Positions 1-9,560 of a stretch of DNA of 34,172 bases are shown here, one piece after another. The notes under the pieces were generated by a model, which was not told where the DNA came from, ran no database searches, and saw only the letters and a list, made by a program, of their open reading frames with translations. The position numbers were made by a program, and so were the translations under genes. Position 1 is the first letter of the stretch; each line of letters opens with the position of its first letter. The stretch is from positions 1-34,172 of the forward strand of contig WTXI01000363.1 of assembly GCA_022376515.1 (NCBI GenBank), read 5' to 3'. The DNA comes from Lactifluus volemus. Taxonomy: Eukaryota > Basidiomycota > Agaricomycetes > Russulales > Russulaceae.

Positions 1-1136
1 GAGGTTGAGAGTGGACGACGGTCTCTGGCTAGCAGTGATCTCCGTACGTACCACAAATCATGATATATTTGTATATATGAATGGGTATACCTTGAATACG
101 TCATGACGAATTCTCTTCTCACAAGTGATATATACCCGGGGCTCATCGTTCACAATGAGTCCCCCTCCCTCCACCTTCCTTAATCTCCGTAACGCCCTTC
201 CGAACCAAGAATGAATACAAGAATTATAAACACAGACGTTTCCAATGGCGGGAGGCTGCGGTGTGTCATCCAAGTGCGCGCGTGAGGAGAGTCCATCGTG
301 GGCTATTAAAGATGGCGTGCCAGGACGCCCGTGCAACAACCGAACACTCTGCGGTATTCAAGTTCGTGGAAGGACTTGAGATGCGCTCGCAGGCCACGTC
401 GCCCTGGCGAGACGAGCTTTCCGAGTTGCAAGCTCAAAAACAGACGTTGAGATCTCGTCGGATTTGACAACTTGGACGCTATGTAATCTGATCGCGTCAG
501 TTGCACTATTCACCAGCAAGCGAGGTTACTCACGCGTTTTTAACCTCGTTAGATATACATTCCCCGACAAGGTCAACAACACCCTCGAGCTGATCATCCA
601 CGTCAACGGGAACTTGAGTAACAGAAGGAGGTATATGGAGCGTTGCCGGATCTGGCTGACTGGTCACTCACCAAAGCGAACGGGAACGAAAGCGAACGGG
701 TGAAGAGCAGCCGAGACGCAAATGACTTGGTCAGCACATCACGGGTTTACCGGTTTACCCAGCTATCAATCAGTCGACCAAGTCGAAAGCACTACAGTGA
801 CATTCACGATGGCCCAAGACATAGACACAATTTGTGCAGTCATCAAAGAATGCGGGGGAAGAGAAATTATGTGAGAAAAACCGTGGGAGAATGTATAATC
901 ATGGAACGGAAGCCGAAGGCAGTCATCAAGATGTAACGTGAGTATATGTCGATTAAGATAAGCAAGTTGGGCTGCTTAGCCTTGCGGTCTCATCGGTGAT
1001 TAGGGTCATCATGGACAAGAGATCTAGACTCAGTGTGAGCGTGAGCACGAGTGACATATGGGTAGTTGTGTCTGGATGTACGTCGGTTAGCTCCCAGGCA
1101 CTGGCAATTGCTGCAACGCTCACACGTACCTTTGGC
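1..1136. repeat. Left flank: diverged mixed A/B-type spacer
   Basis: No convincing gene is seen. The stretch carries worn versions of pieces repeated elsewhere in the array. The AT-rich element near 58-90 (tcatgatatatt) recurs in most spacers. Near 268-290, the run gtgcgcgcgtgaggagag matches a piece of block A. From about 470 to 600, the run acttggacgctatgtaatc and its surroundings match block B near 13440 and 31300. The stretch 950-1136 matches the 3' flanks of the type-b F-box genes. It looks like an older copy of the amplified spacer, similar in make-up to 29990-31790. Open frames here are short and not shared with the other copies. Confidence 0.6.
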
Positions 1137-2663
1137 CTATCTATCCACAAAAATTGAGCGATCCACCATGCGAAGGCTTACAGGGTGGCCTGCAAGTTGT
1201 CGCTCATCGAGAAATGCGGTGAACGGCTCCCGGGTATCACTTCCTCCGGAACATCCAACCTCTTGGAGGTTTGGAAGAAGCTCAAGTGGCGGTTCATCGA
1301 CACCGCCGACGGATTGCAAAGACCGAGAGATTCTTCCGACAAGTTCCTCTTGCACATAAAGAGCCTTGGCATTGTTGAAAAGTCTAAGAAGATCACGCCA
1401 CTGCGTTCGGTTGACGTTGTTGGGGAATTGTGATGAGAACAGACTATGCACCATGTGACTGAGAGTGACTTGCTCCACGACAGAAAGTACGGGTGAAAGT
1501 GTGCCGAGGAACTGCACCACAGATGCGAGGTGTCTGCAATTGAAGCGCAACTCCAACAGGGGGACTCCCCTCCGAGTATCGGCATGTAATAGGATCATAT
1601 CCTCGTAGAAAGCGAGTTTGATAGCGCTAAATATGAGATTTTCAGATGATTGCATGAACTGTAGGATGCGTGGAATAGGAAAGGAAAGCTGATCGAAAAG
1701 ATAGACACGAAAAACGCTGAGGGAAGGGGCGCTGATTCGAGCAACGAGGCCATCCAAATAGGCGCTCACACCATGGAACACAAACCAGCGTAGGTTAGCG
1801 AGTGTGATTTGAGTCATGTTCGGGGTCTCGAATAACTGACTCTCAACGTCATGGGGAATAGAATAATGAACATCAGAATCAATGCTGAGCCACTCCAGCT
1901 GGAGCATAAGTGAAAGCCGGGCAAGTATATAACTCGGAGGGAAATAGGCGGATGGTGGGATATCTAGCACAAGAGTGACAAGGCCGGCAGCAGTTGTGAG
2001 TAAGGGTGCCATAGGAAGGCAAGTCATCGACAATATAAGATGGCGTAGTTTGGGGGCTTGAAACGTTGCAGGAAGTTCGGTCCGAGGATTGATATACATG
2101 CGTTCCAGAACTGGGAATTGATGACCCATAACCGCGATGAACTTCCCCACATTTAGGAGTGTCCGAAGGTCAATGCGGCGAATGCGATCACGGTGTGAAA
2201 GTGCAAGGAATATACCCGATTCATCTTCTCCTGTTATCCCCCGATAATCGATGGTGAGTGGTAGAGGCGGTGAATGTGCGAGCATGTCTGCTACAGGAAC
2301 ACCATTGGTGCAGTAGAGATGAAGGTCGAGCCGGGATGGTGATTCAAGAATAATATTTCGCCACTGTCGACAAACTTGTGCCAGTTTGTACCACCAACGT
2401 TGACGGTCCCATCTGTATTTCAACACAGTTTTCTTATCTTCGTATTCGTCCGGTTCTGCCAAACGATAAAGATGAAATATATTAAGAAGAACGTCATCGT
2501 TGAGGATGTGGGTAGGTGAGTGTCGGCTATTGCTGTTGGGCTCTATTAATTCGCAAGTTCGTGAACAAATCAAGGACAGAGAGGTCATGATTTGGAAATG
2601 CTTACGTCGGCCGAGCCTTCTTATGAGGGGAGGATAAATTATGGCAGAGCAGCAACCAGGCAT
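1137..2663 (-). CDS. F-box/LRR-like protein F1 (type b)
   Basis: Predicted SCF ubiquitin-ligase substrate receptor; substrate unknown. The coding sequence is read as two exons, 2663-2606 and 2542-1137, giving 487 aa. The intron 2543-2605 (63 nt) starts GTAAGC and ends TAG. Exon 1 encodes MPGCCSAIIYPPLIRRLGR, a short leader shared by all copies. The F-box spans about residues 32-88 (ILNDDVLLNIF, then WWYKLAQVCRQWRNIILESP). It is followed by PPLPLTI and a leucine-rich C-terminal region with repeated L-x-x-L-x-L spacing, as is common in mushroom F-box proteins. The intron length is a multiple of three and contains no stop, so an unspliced message would encode a 508-aa form. The start was chosen because the leader and its distance to the intron are the same in the other copies. 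A TATA-like site lies about 230 bp upstream. The F-box assignment is firm; the biological role is inferred. Confidence 0.88.
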   Translation of the reverse strand: MPGCCSAIIYPPLIRRLGRRKHFQIMTSLSLICSRTCELIEPNSNSRHSPTHILNDDVLLNIFHLYRLAEPDEYEDKKTVLKYRWDRQRWWYKLAQVCRQWRNIILESPSRLDLHLYCTNGVPVADMLAHSPPLPLTIDYRGITGEDESGIFLALSHRDRIRRIDLRTLLNVGKFIAVMGHQFPVLERMYINPRTELPATFQAPKLRHLILSMTCLPMAPLLTTAAGLVTLVLDIPPSAYFPPSYILARLSLMLQLEWLSIDSDVHYSIPHDVESQLFETPNMTQITLANLRWFVFHGVSAYLDGLVARISAPSLSVFRVYLFDQLSFPIPRILQFMQSSENLIFSAIKLAFYEDMILLHADTRRGVPLLELRFNCRHLASVVQFLGTLSPVLSVVEQVTLSHMVHSLFSSQFPNNVNRTQWRDLLRLFNNAKALYVQEELVGRISRSLQSVGGVDEPPLELLPNLQEVGCSGGSDTREPFTAFLDERQLAGHPVSLRMVDRSIFVDR

Positions 2664-2892
2664 TTTCAGGGAGGTGTGAAAAGACGTGGATGGGATTGAA
2701 GAGCGTTCAGCAGTGTATAGGCCTCTTGGACGAACGATGCCTCGTTCCCGTGGCGGTGCAAGTGGTGGTGACGTGCCCTTGGCCCAAGGTTTAGAATTTT
2801 CATGTTGGCGCCCACCTTGCTCGTCATCATCACCGCGTTCTCACCTCATTATGAGCCACACCTCCTATTTCTCACTTTCACACACATCTACG

Positions 2893-2900
2893 TTTATATA
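2893..2900 (-). promoter_or_regulatory. TATA-like element upstream of F1
   Basis: On the minus strand the site reads TATATAAA, about 230 bp before the F1 start codon. The surrounding stretch (tcactttcacacacatctac on the plus strand) is conserved upstream of F2 and F6. That conservation supports a core promoter, although the transcription start cannot be seen. Confidence 0.45.
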
Positions 2901-3189
2901 GTATGCGCGCGGATTATGGGCATGTTCATATACGTGGCCGCGTGAGCATCATGACACAGCGGATGTGGCAAGCCGATACCTCATCGTACAAACAGTTCAA
3001 GAACGTTCTACACCAAACGTCGAGCGCGCGTTTGCAGAACGCTGACGAGCCTCTCAAAAAGATGGACTTACCGACCCTGCTACTACAGCAGATTGAATTT
3101 TTTGGTGTCCGTTGTTTCTTCTCCTAACGATAACCAGCAAAGCACACGTGGCGATGACTCACTGACTGACTCTTAGGAGGATCGCACAG

Positions 3190-3418
3190 GTGGACGCTGC
3201 GCACCTATCCAGGAATTTTCGCCCGAGAGGTTCGATCGCTGGCATGGCGAGTCTGCTGCTCCCGGGTCGCTCGAGTTGGAGGCTCTGGCGGGTCCACCTA
3301 GTGCGTGCGTGAGAAGAGCGTTCCGTCCTTGGATATGGGGCTGTACCGCGTCGTGGACCCGTCGTTAGTTTCGGCATTCAACGCGCACTATGCGTCAAGC
3401 GGCGCCATGCCTGACTAA
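3190..3418 (+). pseudogene. Unrecognised coding remnant, copy A1
   Basis: Two adjoining plus-strand open stretches are preserved among A copies. One reads VDAAHLSRNFRPRGSIAG and ends in a stop at about 3312. The other, in a different frame, reads PSLDMGLYRVVDPSLVSAF and ends at the TAA at 3416-3418. The equivalent stretches in A2 and A3 keep the second frame, with mostly conservative changes. In A1 and A2 this frame is cut off by a TAG just upstream; in A3 that codon is CAG. I do not recognise the family. It may be the end of another gene carried along with the duplications. Confidence 0.3.
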
Positions 3419-4318
3419 CTTAGGTTGAAATGAGAATGGTTAATGGTCGTTGGGTTGTAGCAACTGCATCCCCACACATGCCAGACGATGACAACGTCAT
3501 GATATATTCGGTTATATAGGTAGAATACATGTCATTATGTAGGAATTATCGCGGAATCTCTCTTCTCCAAAAGCCTCTTCATCCGCTGTGATGAGAGCAT
3601 CACATCAAAACATCCACAAGATCCCTGAAGGACGATGCATGCTGTGAGACACCACCACATAGACGGCGGAGTCATGGAGTGCGAGCCAAGTTATGTAAAG
3701 GACGAATAAGAACGACTAAGATACCAACGAACCGCACTATAGCACCCCGCCAATTTCTGCCGGCGCCAGGCGCAGTCCCCATTGCCACATCTTGTTGCGT
3801 CGTGCCGCCCGCCGACCACGGCCATGCTTCTGCGAGATGCCATCCACGTCACCGATACGTGTGCAGTCGAGGTATCCTTGGTCCCAGAGCTGGATGATGT
3901 ATACGTCGGAGGTGAGTTGTGGGGCATAGAACGTGAGCAGGATGTGCTAGTTATGTTGAAGGGCAGATGGAGAAGTGCACGTAGATCCACTGTTCGATAA
4001 CGTCGGGCTCAGTTTCTGTACGAGCAGAAGTCAATAGTAAGGGGAAACGCGACGTAAGGGCGGGAAGAAAGGAAAGAGGCCATGCAACTAAAGCCGGTCT
4101 ACTTCCAAAAGATAAGTATGCGCGGCAGGCTCGATATTCCGACATCACCTAGGATGTCGGCAGCCGCTGCCCCGATGATCCACTCGTCCGTCAAAGTGAG
4201 GGGTTTGGTGAGTACAGTCCAGCATTGAACGGAAGATGTATACCTTCGACTCCTGTGAAATAGACGAAAAAGACACGGCATTTTTCATCTTGAGTCCAGG
4301 GTAGCCTTGTCATCTTCA

Positions 4319-4635
4319 TCATTCCTCGTGAAAGATAGACTGACCCATTTTCGAGTTACCCTCGTACACCCACATAAACGTGAACTGCCCGAACCTCCCC
4401 TCCACAAGCTTGAACGTAAGGGCGACAAGATACGCATAGGCGGTTACACGGCGGGATTCGGAGCTTAGAAAGATGGGCAGAAATATCCGATAGACAGGTT
4501 GAACTCAACGTACAAAAATTCAAAAAAAGTGACAGACGCACCACGGGTATTCTGTCGATGTTATGGATGGACCCTGCCAGTGTGGTATAAAATGCGTTCG
4601 GTAAGTGTCGTTTTTCCAGAGTCTACAATATGGGT
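4319..4635 (-). pseudogene. MEF1: Mitochondrial elongation factor G fragments, copy A1
   Basis: Debris of a nuclear gene for mitochondrial EF-G, the translocation GTPase of mitochondrial ribosomes. On the minus strand, 4635-4571 encodes THIVDSGKTTLTERILYHTG, the P-loop exon (normally AHIDSGKTTLTERxLYYTGR). A deletion relative to A2 and A3, near 4571, removes the following intron and most of the next exon. At 4429-4319 the same strand encodes [20 protein letters not shown] followed by [13 protein letters not shown]. This matches EF-G domain II ([24 protein letters not shown]) and ends at TGA. The G2-G5 part of the GTPase domain and domains III-V are absent, so it cannot be functional. SGKTTLTE fits the MEF1/GFM1 class better than the EF-G2 class (recalled family knowledge). 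Confidence 0.75.
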
Positions 4636-5180
4636 CGATGTTGCGGTGTTGTTGATACTCTGACCAGTGACGATCGGGCCCGTTGAGGAGAACAAGAGTG
4701 GCGAGGAATTATCGATTATTTAGCTTAAAGTTTCACATTCGTAGCAGCTGCAGGTAGTATGGAGGGCATGGCGACGGAAGACGAAGAAACGAAGGGTGGC
4801 CCGAATGGCACAAAAGGTCAGCACATCACGTGATCGAAAGTTGCAGGCCGTATAACTAAACGATAGATGCTGGTTCTGTCAAAGGGAAGGAGGAAAAGGC
4901 ATTTTGTAGTGCACATGTACATCATAGGGACATGCTATCTAACCTCAAGTTATAGTTGGACAGCCCAAGGAACAGTGCGTGAACACGAAACAAGAATAAT
5001 AAGCCCAGACTGAGGGCCGTGATAGCTATCTGCTTTAACGCTGCGATTTAATTATGTGGTCGTCATGAACTAGGCAGCTGGTATGAGAGTGAGCGCTAGT
5101 GAGATATGGTCATTTATGCTGAGACCCACTGTGTTCCACCACCTATTATCGCCATCGTCGCAGCGCTCACACCCAATGGC

Positions 5181-6749
5181 TTATCCCGAGCCGTCGAGGA
5201 ACATTGAGTGATCTACCACGCGCAGGTTCACGGGATGCCCTGCTACGCGTCGTGCATCTACGAACGCATTAAGTGCGTCCAGAGCATCGAGCCCTCCAGA
5301 ATATCTAACCTCCTCAAGGTTCGGAAGGAGCTCCAGTGGTGGCCCTCCATCGTCAGATTGTAAGGAACGGAAGATTCTGCTAATGAGACTATCGTCTACA
5401 TGAATAGTCTTCACGTTGGTGAACGGCCTAAGAAATTCGCGCCACTGACTTTGGTCGATATTGAGCCATCCTGATGATCGATGGTGGCTGAATGAGACTT
5501 TTTCGACAACAGAAAGTACGGGTGAAAATGTACGAAAGAATTGCGCCGCAGCCGTAACCTGCCAGTCGAGATTTTCGCACCAGATCCGCAACAACAACAC
5601 CGTCCGACTCGGAGGGACCGCATATAAGGAAAGGGCAGAGGCGCCGAAAGCTACCTGAACAGCGGTAGATCCCAGGTTCTGGGATGTTTGTATGAACTGC
5701 AAGAGGCGTGGAAAAATAAAGGGGGGCTGGTGATCAAGATCAAGATCGAGTTGAAGTTGGTTGAGGAAAGGGGCGCTGATCCGACCAACAAGACCTTCCA
5801 AATATGTCGTCCTACCTCTGAATACAAAGAAGCGTAGGTTAGGAAGTACGACCATATCCGGGGTCTGGTGCAACTGCCTTTCAACATCACGGTTGGGGAT
5901 AGGGGAAAAAAATGTAATGGACAGCCTCTTCAGCTGGGCCATAAGCGAAAGCCGGGTAAGTAGATAACTTGGAGGGAAATAGGCAGATCTTGGGATATTG
6001 AGAAGCTCGAGAGTGACGAGTCCCGCGGCAGTTGTGAGTAAGGGTGATCCAATTGGAAGGGAAGTCGCCGACAGTACGAGATGGCGTAGATTGGGGGCTT
6101 GAAACGTTTCAGGGAGGACCACTGGCGCTTTGGGATGAGAACGGATATACACGCGTTCCAGAATTGGGAATTGATCACCCATAACCGTGAAGAACTTCTC
6201 CACATTTCGGAGGTGCCGAAGGTCAATGCGACGAATGCGATCGCGGTGTGAAAGTGCGAGCAATATACCCGATTCATCTTCTGCTGTTATCTTCTGTATC
6301 GGAGTTTTGGGATAATACATGGTTTTGGGATAATAGATGGTGAGTGGTAGAGGTGGTGAATGTGCGAGCATGTCAGCTACAGGTACACCAAAGGTGCAGT
6401 AGAGATCAAGGTCGAGCCAAGATGGTGATTCAAGAATAATATTTCGCCACTGTCGACAAACTTGTGCCAGTTTGTACCACCAACGTTGACGCTTGTATCT
6501 GAAGGTCAACCAGCCATTCTCATCTTCATATTCGTCCGGATCTGCCAGCCGATAAAGATGAAATATATTGAGAAACACGTCATCATTGAGGATATCGATA
6601 GGTGAGTGTCGTCTATTGCTGTTGGGCCCTATTAATTCGCAAGTTTGTGAGCAGATCAGGGACAGAGAGGTCATGATTTGGAACTGCGTACGTCGGCCGA
6701 GCCTTCTAATGAGGGGAGGATAAATAATGGTAGAGCAGCAACCAGGCAT
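5181..6749 (-). CDS. F-box/LRR-like protein F2 (type a tail)
   Basis: Predicted SCF substrate receptor of 501 aa, with exons 6749-6692 and 6628-5181. The intron 6629-6691 (63 nt) has a less usual donor, GTACGC, and a TAG acceptor. The leader is MPGCCSTIIYPPLIRRLGR. The F-box core reads ILNDDVFLNIFHLYRLA and then WWYKLAQVCRQWRNIILESP. A tandem 18-bp duplication near 6303-6339 gives YYPKTMYYPKT, absent from the other copies. The N-terminal half resembles F8, while the last residues (VVDHSMFLDGSG) match F3, which suggests a mosaic origin. The open frame runs 27 codons upstream of the chosen start, but only the MPGC start keeps the spacing to the intron seen in the other copies. A TATA-like site lies about 240 bp upstream. 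Confidence 0.87.
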   Translation of the reverse strand: MPGCCSTIIYPPLIRRLGRRTQFQIMTSLSLICSQTCELIGPNSNRRHSPIDILNDDVFLNIFHLYRLADPDEYEDENGWLTFRYKRQRWWYKLAQVCRQWRNIILESPSWLDLDLYCTFGVPVADMLAHSPPLPLTIYYPKTMYYPKTPIQKITAEDESGILLALSHRDRIRRIDLRHLRNVEKFFTVMGDQFPILERVYIRSHPKAPVVLPETFQAPNLRHLVLSATSLPIGSPLLTTAAGLVTLELLNIPRSAYFPPSYLLTRLSLMAQLKRLSITFFSPIPNRDVERQLHQTPDMVVLPNLRFFVFRGRTTYLEGLVGRISAPFLNQLQLDLDLDHQPPFIFPRLLQFIQTSQNLGSTAVQVAFGASALSLYAVPPSRTVLLLRIWCENLDWQVTAAAQFFRTFSPVLSVVEKVSFSHHRSSGWLNIDQSQWREFLRPFTNVKTIHVDDSLISRIFRSLQSDDGGPPLELLPNLEEVRYSGGLDALDALNAFVDARRVAGHPVNLRVVDHSMFLDGSG

Positions 6750-6990
6750 TTCAGGCAGGTGAGTAACGACGTGGATGCGATTGAAGAGCGTACAGCAGTG
6801 TGTAGGCCTCATGGACGACCGATGCCCCATTCCCGTGGCGGTGGCAGTGTCCTTGGCCCAGGCTTGGCCAAGGTGGGCGCTGACCTATATCCAGAATTTC
6901 GCGCTGGCGTCCACCTTCCTCGCCATCACCATCGCCTCCTCACCTCATTATGAGCCATACCTCCTATTCCTCACTTTCACATAAATCTAC

Positions 6991-6998
6991 ATTTATAA
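6991..6998 (-). promoter_or_regulatory. TATA-like element upstream of F2
   Basis: The minus strand reads TTTATAAAT at this point, in the same conserved context and at about the same distance from the start codon as the site of F1. The call rests on motif and conservation only. Confidence 0.4.
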
Positions 6999-7309
6999 AG
7001 TAAGCGCCCGGATTATGGACATGTTCATATACAGTACGTGCCGCAGTGACACAGCGGATATGGCAAGCCGATACCTCATTGTCTACAAACAGTTCAAGAA
7101 GTGCCCACTGACACCTTTGTCAACACGTTCTACACCACATGTCGAGCGCGCGTTTGCGGAACGCTGATGAGCGTCCCACAGAGATGGACTTACAGACCCG
7201 CTACAGCAGATGGAGTTTTTTGGCGTCCGTTGTTTCTTCTCCCAACGACTCGGGTGACCAGCAAAGTACACGTGGCGATGACTCACTGACTCTTAGGAGG
7301 ATCACACAG

Positions 7310-7540
7310 GCGGACGCTGCGCACCTATCCAGGATTTTTTCGCCCGAGAGATTCGATCGCTGGCCGTGGCGAGTCTGCTGCTCCCGGGTCGCTCGAGTTG
7401 GAGGCTCTGGCGGGTCCACCTAGTGCGCGCGTGAGGAGAGCGTTCCGTCCTTGGATATGGGGCTGTACCGCATCGTGGACCCGTCGTTAGTTTCGGCATT
7501 CAACGCGCACTATGCGTCAAGCGGCGCCATGCCTGACTAA
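7310..7540 (+). pseudogene. Unrecognised coding remnant, copy A2
   Basis: This is the A2 counterpart of the remnant at 3190-3418. The frame RRITQADAAHLSRIFSPERF runs to a TAG near 7420. The same frame then continues as PSLDMGLYRIVDPSLVSAF and ends at TAA 7538-7540. The protein family is not recognised. Confidence 0.3.
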
Positions 7541-8501
7541 CTTAGGTTGAAATGAGAATGGTTAATGGTCGTTGGGTTGTAGCAACTGCATCCCCACACA
7601 TGCCAGACGATGACAACGTCATGATATATTCGGTTATATAGGTAGAATACATGACATTATGTGGAAATTATCGCGGAATCTCTCTTCTCCAACAGCCTCT
7701 TCATCTGCTGTGACGAGAGCATCACATCAAAACATCCACAAGATCCCTGAAGGACGATGCATGCTGTGAGACACCACCACATAGACGGCGGAGTCATGGG
7801 GTGCTAGCCAGGTTATGTAAAGGACGAATAAGAACGACTAAGATCCCAATGAACCGCATTATAGCACCGCGCCAATTTCTGCTGGCGCCAGGCGCGGTCC
7901 CCATCGCCGCATCTCGTTGCGTCGTGCCGCCCGCCGACCACGACCATGCTTCTGCGAGATGCCATCCACGTCACCGATACGTGTGCAGTCGAGGTATCCT
8001 TGACGCCAGAGCTGGATGATGTATGCGTCGGATGTGGGTTGTGGATAGAACATGAGCAGGGTGTGCTAGTTATGTTGAAGGGCAGAGACACAGCAATGGA
8101 GAAGTGCACGTAGATCCACTGTTCGAGAACGTCGGGCTTAGTTTCTGTACGAGCAGAAGTCAATAGTAAGGGGAAACGCGACGTAAGGGTGGGAAGAAAG
8201 GAAAGAGGCCATGCAACTAAAGCCGGTCTATTCCAAAAGATAAGTATGCGCGGCAGGCCTGATATTCCGACATCGCCTAGGATGTCTGCAGCCGCTGCCC
8301 CTATGATGCACTCGTCCGTCAAAGTGAGGGGTTTGGTGAGTACAGTCCAGCATTGAACGGAAGACGTACACCTTCGACTCCTGTGAAATAGACGAAAAAG
8401 ACACGGCATTTTTCTTCTTGAGTCCAGGGTAGCCTACCAAAATGCCGCCTTCTTCATCATTCCGCGTGAAAGATAGACTGACCCATTTTCGAGTTACCCT
8501 C

Positions 8502-9015
8502 TCCGAATCTCGCCGTGTAACCGCCTATGCGTATCTTGCGAATCCCGTGGAGCTTGAGGTTCTGCTCCATCCAGTGATGCTACGCCGCTTGTTTAGCTCG
8601 TTCTGGCCGTGGCGACGCTCGTCGCCCTTACGTTCAAGCTTGTGGAGGGGGGAGGTTCGGGCAATTCACGTTTATGTGGGTGTACGACTTACAAAGATGG
8701 GCAGAAACATCCGATAGACAGGTTGAGTTCAACGTACAAAAATTCAAAAAAAGTGACAGACGCACCATGGGTATTCTATCGATGTTATGGATGGACAATT
8801 TGATACCTATCTCGCGCTCCAGCTCCATGCTCTTCATATTTGGGTCGATACTATTCTTTCCTCTTACCTGCATCACGCATACATCCGTCTCAGTGCCGGT
8901 GGTGAAAAGAAGGATGGGTGGAGAAAACACGGACCTTGTGACTATCACGTATCCTGCCAGTGTGGTATAAAATGTGTTCGGTAAGTGTCGTTTTTCCAGA
9001 GTCTACAGTATGGGT
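8502..9015 (-). pseudogene. MEF1: Mitochondrial elongation factor G fragments, copy A2
   Basis: On the minus strand, 9015-8935 encodes THTVDSGKTTLTEHILYHTG and then RIRDSHK, the P-loop exon. A 67-nt intron (8934-8868, GT...CAG) follows. The next exon encodes VRGKNSIDPNMKSMELEREI, which aligns residue for residue with the EF-G switch-I stretch (VRGKDGVGAxMDSMELEREKG). The phase is kept across the intron, so this is genuine intron-containing gene DNA and not a processed copy. The domain II piece is present at 8502-8687 but on the plus strand. There it reads AYAYLANPVELEV, matching the linker AYLPNPxEV, and then [11 protein letters not shown], followed by a +2-G frameshift. The rest of EF-G is absent, so the fragment is non-functional. 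Confidence 0.75.
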
Positions 9016-9560
9016 CGATGTTGCAGTGTTGTTAATACTTTGACCAGTGATGATCGGGCCCGTTGGGGAGAACGAGAGTGACGAGGAATTATCGATTATT
9101 TAGCTTGAAGTTTCACATTCGTAGCAGCTGCAGGTAGTATGGACGCATGGGGACGGAAGACGAAGAAACGAAGGGGTGGCCCGAATGGCACAAAAGGTCA
9201 GCACATCACGTGATCGAAAGTTGCAGGCCGTATAAATGAACGATAGATGCTGGTTCTGTCAAAGGGAAGGAGGAAAAGGCATTTTGTAGTGCACATGTAC
9301 ATCACAGGGACATGCTATTTAACCTCAAGTTATAGTTGGACAGCCCAAGGAACAGTGCATGAACACGAAACAAGAATAATAAGCCCAGACTCAGGGCCGT
9401 GATAGCTATCTGCTTTGACGCTGCGATTTGATTATGTGGTCGTTATGAACTAGGCAGCTGGTATGAGAGTGAGCGCTAGTGAGATATGGTCATTTATGCT
9501 GAGACCCACTGTGTTCCACCACCTATTATCGCCGTCGTCGCAGCGCTCACACCCAATGGC

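Larger units (their letters stand above)
2664..5180. repeat. MEF1: Spacer block A, copy A1
   Basis: First copy of a ~2.5-kb spacer family that recurs at 6750-9560 and 15692-18134 with very high similarity, and shortened at 23623-24595. In plus-strand order it holds the F1 promoter, a remnant open frame (about 3190-3418), the AT-rich element near 3500, a stretch with no recognisable gene (about 3540-4310), the EF-G fragments (4319-4635), and the 3' flank of F2. No intact gene is supported on either strand. Confidence 0.8.
6750..9560. repeat. MEF1: Spacer block A, copy A2
   Basis: Second and longest copy of block A. It holds the F2 promoter, the coding remnant ending at 7540, the AT-rich element near 7620, a stretch with no recognisable gene at about 7660-8420, EF-G fragments (8502-9015), and the F3 3' flank. 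It differs from A1 and A3 in carrying the domain II piece inverted and about 80 bp longer. A 198-codon minus-strand open frame at 7813-8409 is broken in A1 and A3 and is not called as a gene. Confidence 0.8.

Noticed and set aside
1185..1433. Plus-strand frames opposite the F-box genes (also near 5461, 10503, 14724, 15071, 19152, 25538, 28785)
   Set aside because: They recur at the same places opposite each paralogue because the coding strand is conserved. They are antisense shadows without their own start context or domains.
4580..4640. Plus-strand intron candidate (gtaagtgtcg...ctctgaccag)
   Set aside because: The apparent donor and acceptor are the reverse complement of the EF-G P-loop exon (ACACTTACC inside KTTLTE), so the signal is accidental.
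7813..8409. 198-codon minus-strand open frame in block A2
   Set aside because: The aligned stretches in A1 and A3 are broken into different frames, the composition is unusual (S/T/R-rich), and no domain is visible. It is probably a chance frame.
8442..8717. 91-codon plus-strand frame in block A2, at first read as a membrane protein
   Set aside because: Its core is the inverted EF-G linker and domain II segment ([22 protein letters not shown] in another frame). The frame exists only because of the inversion.
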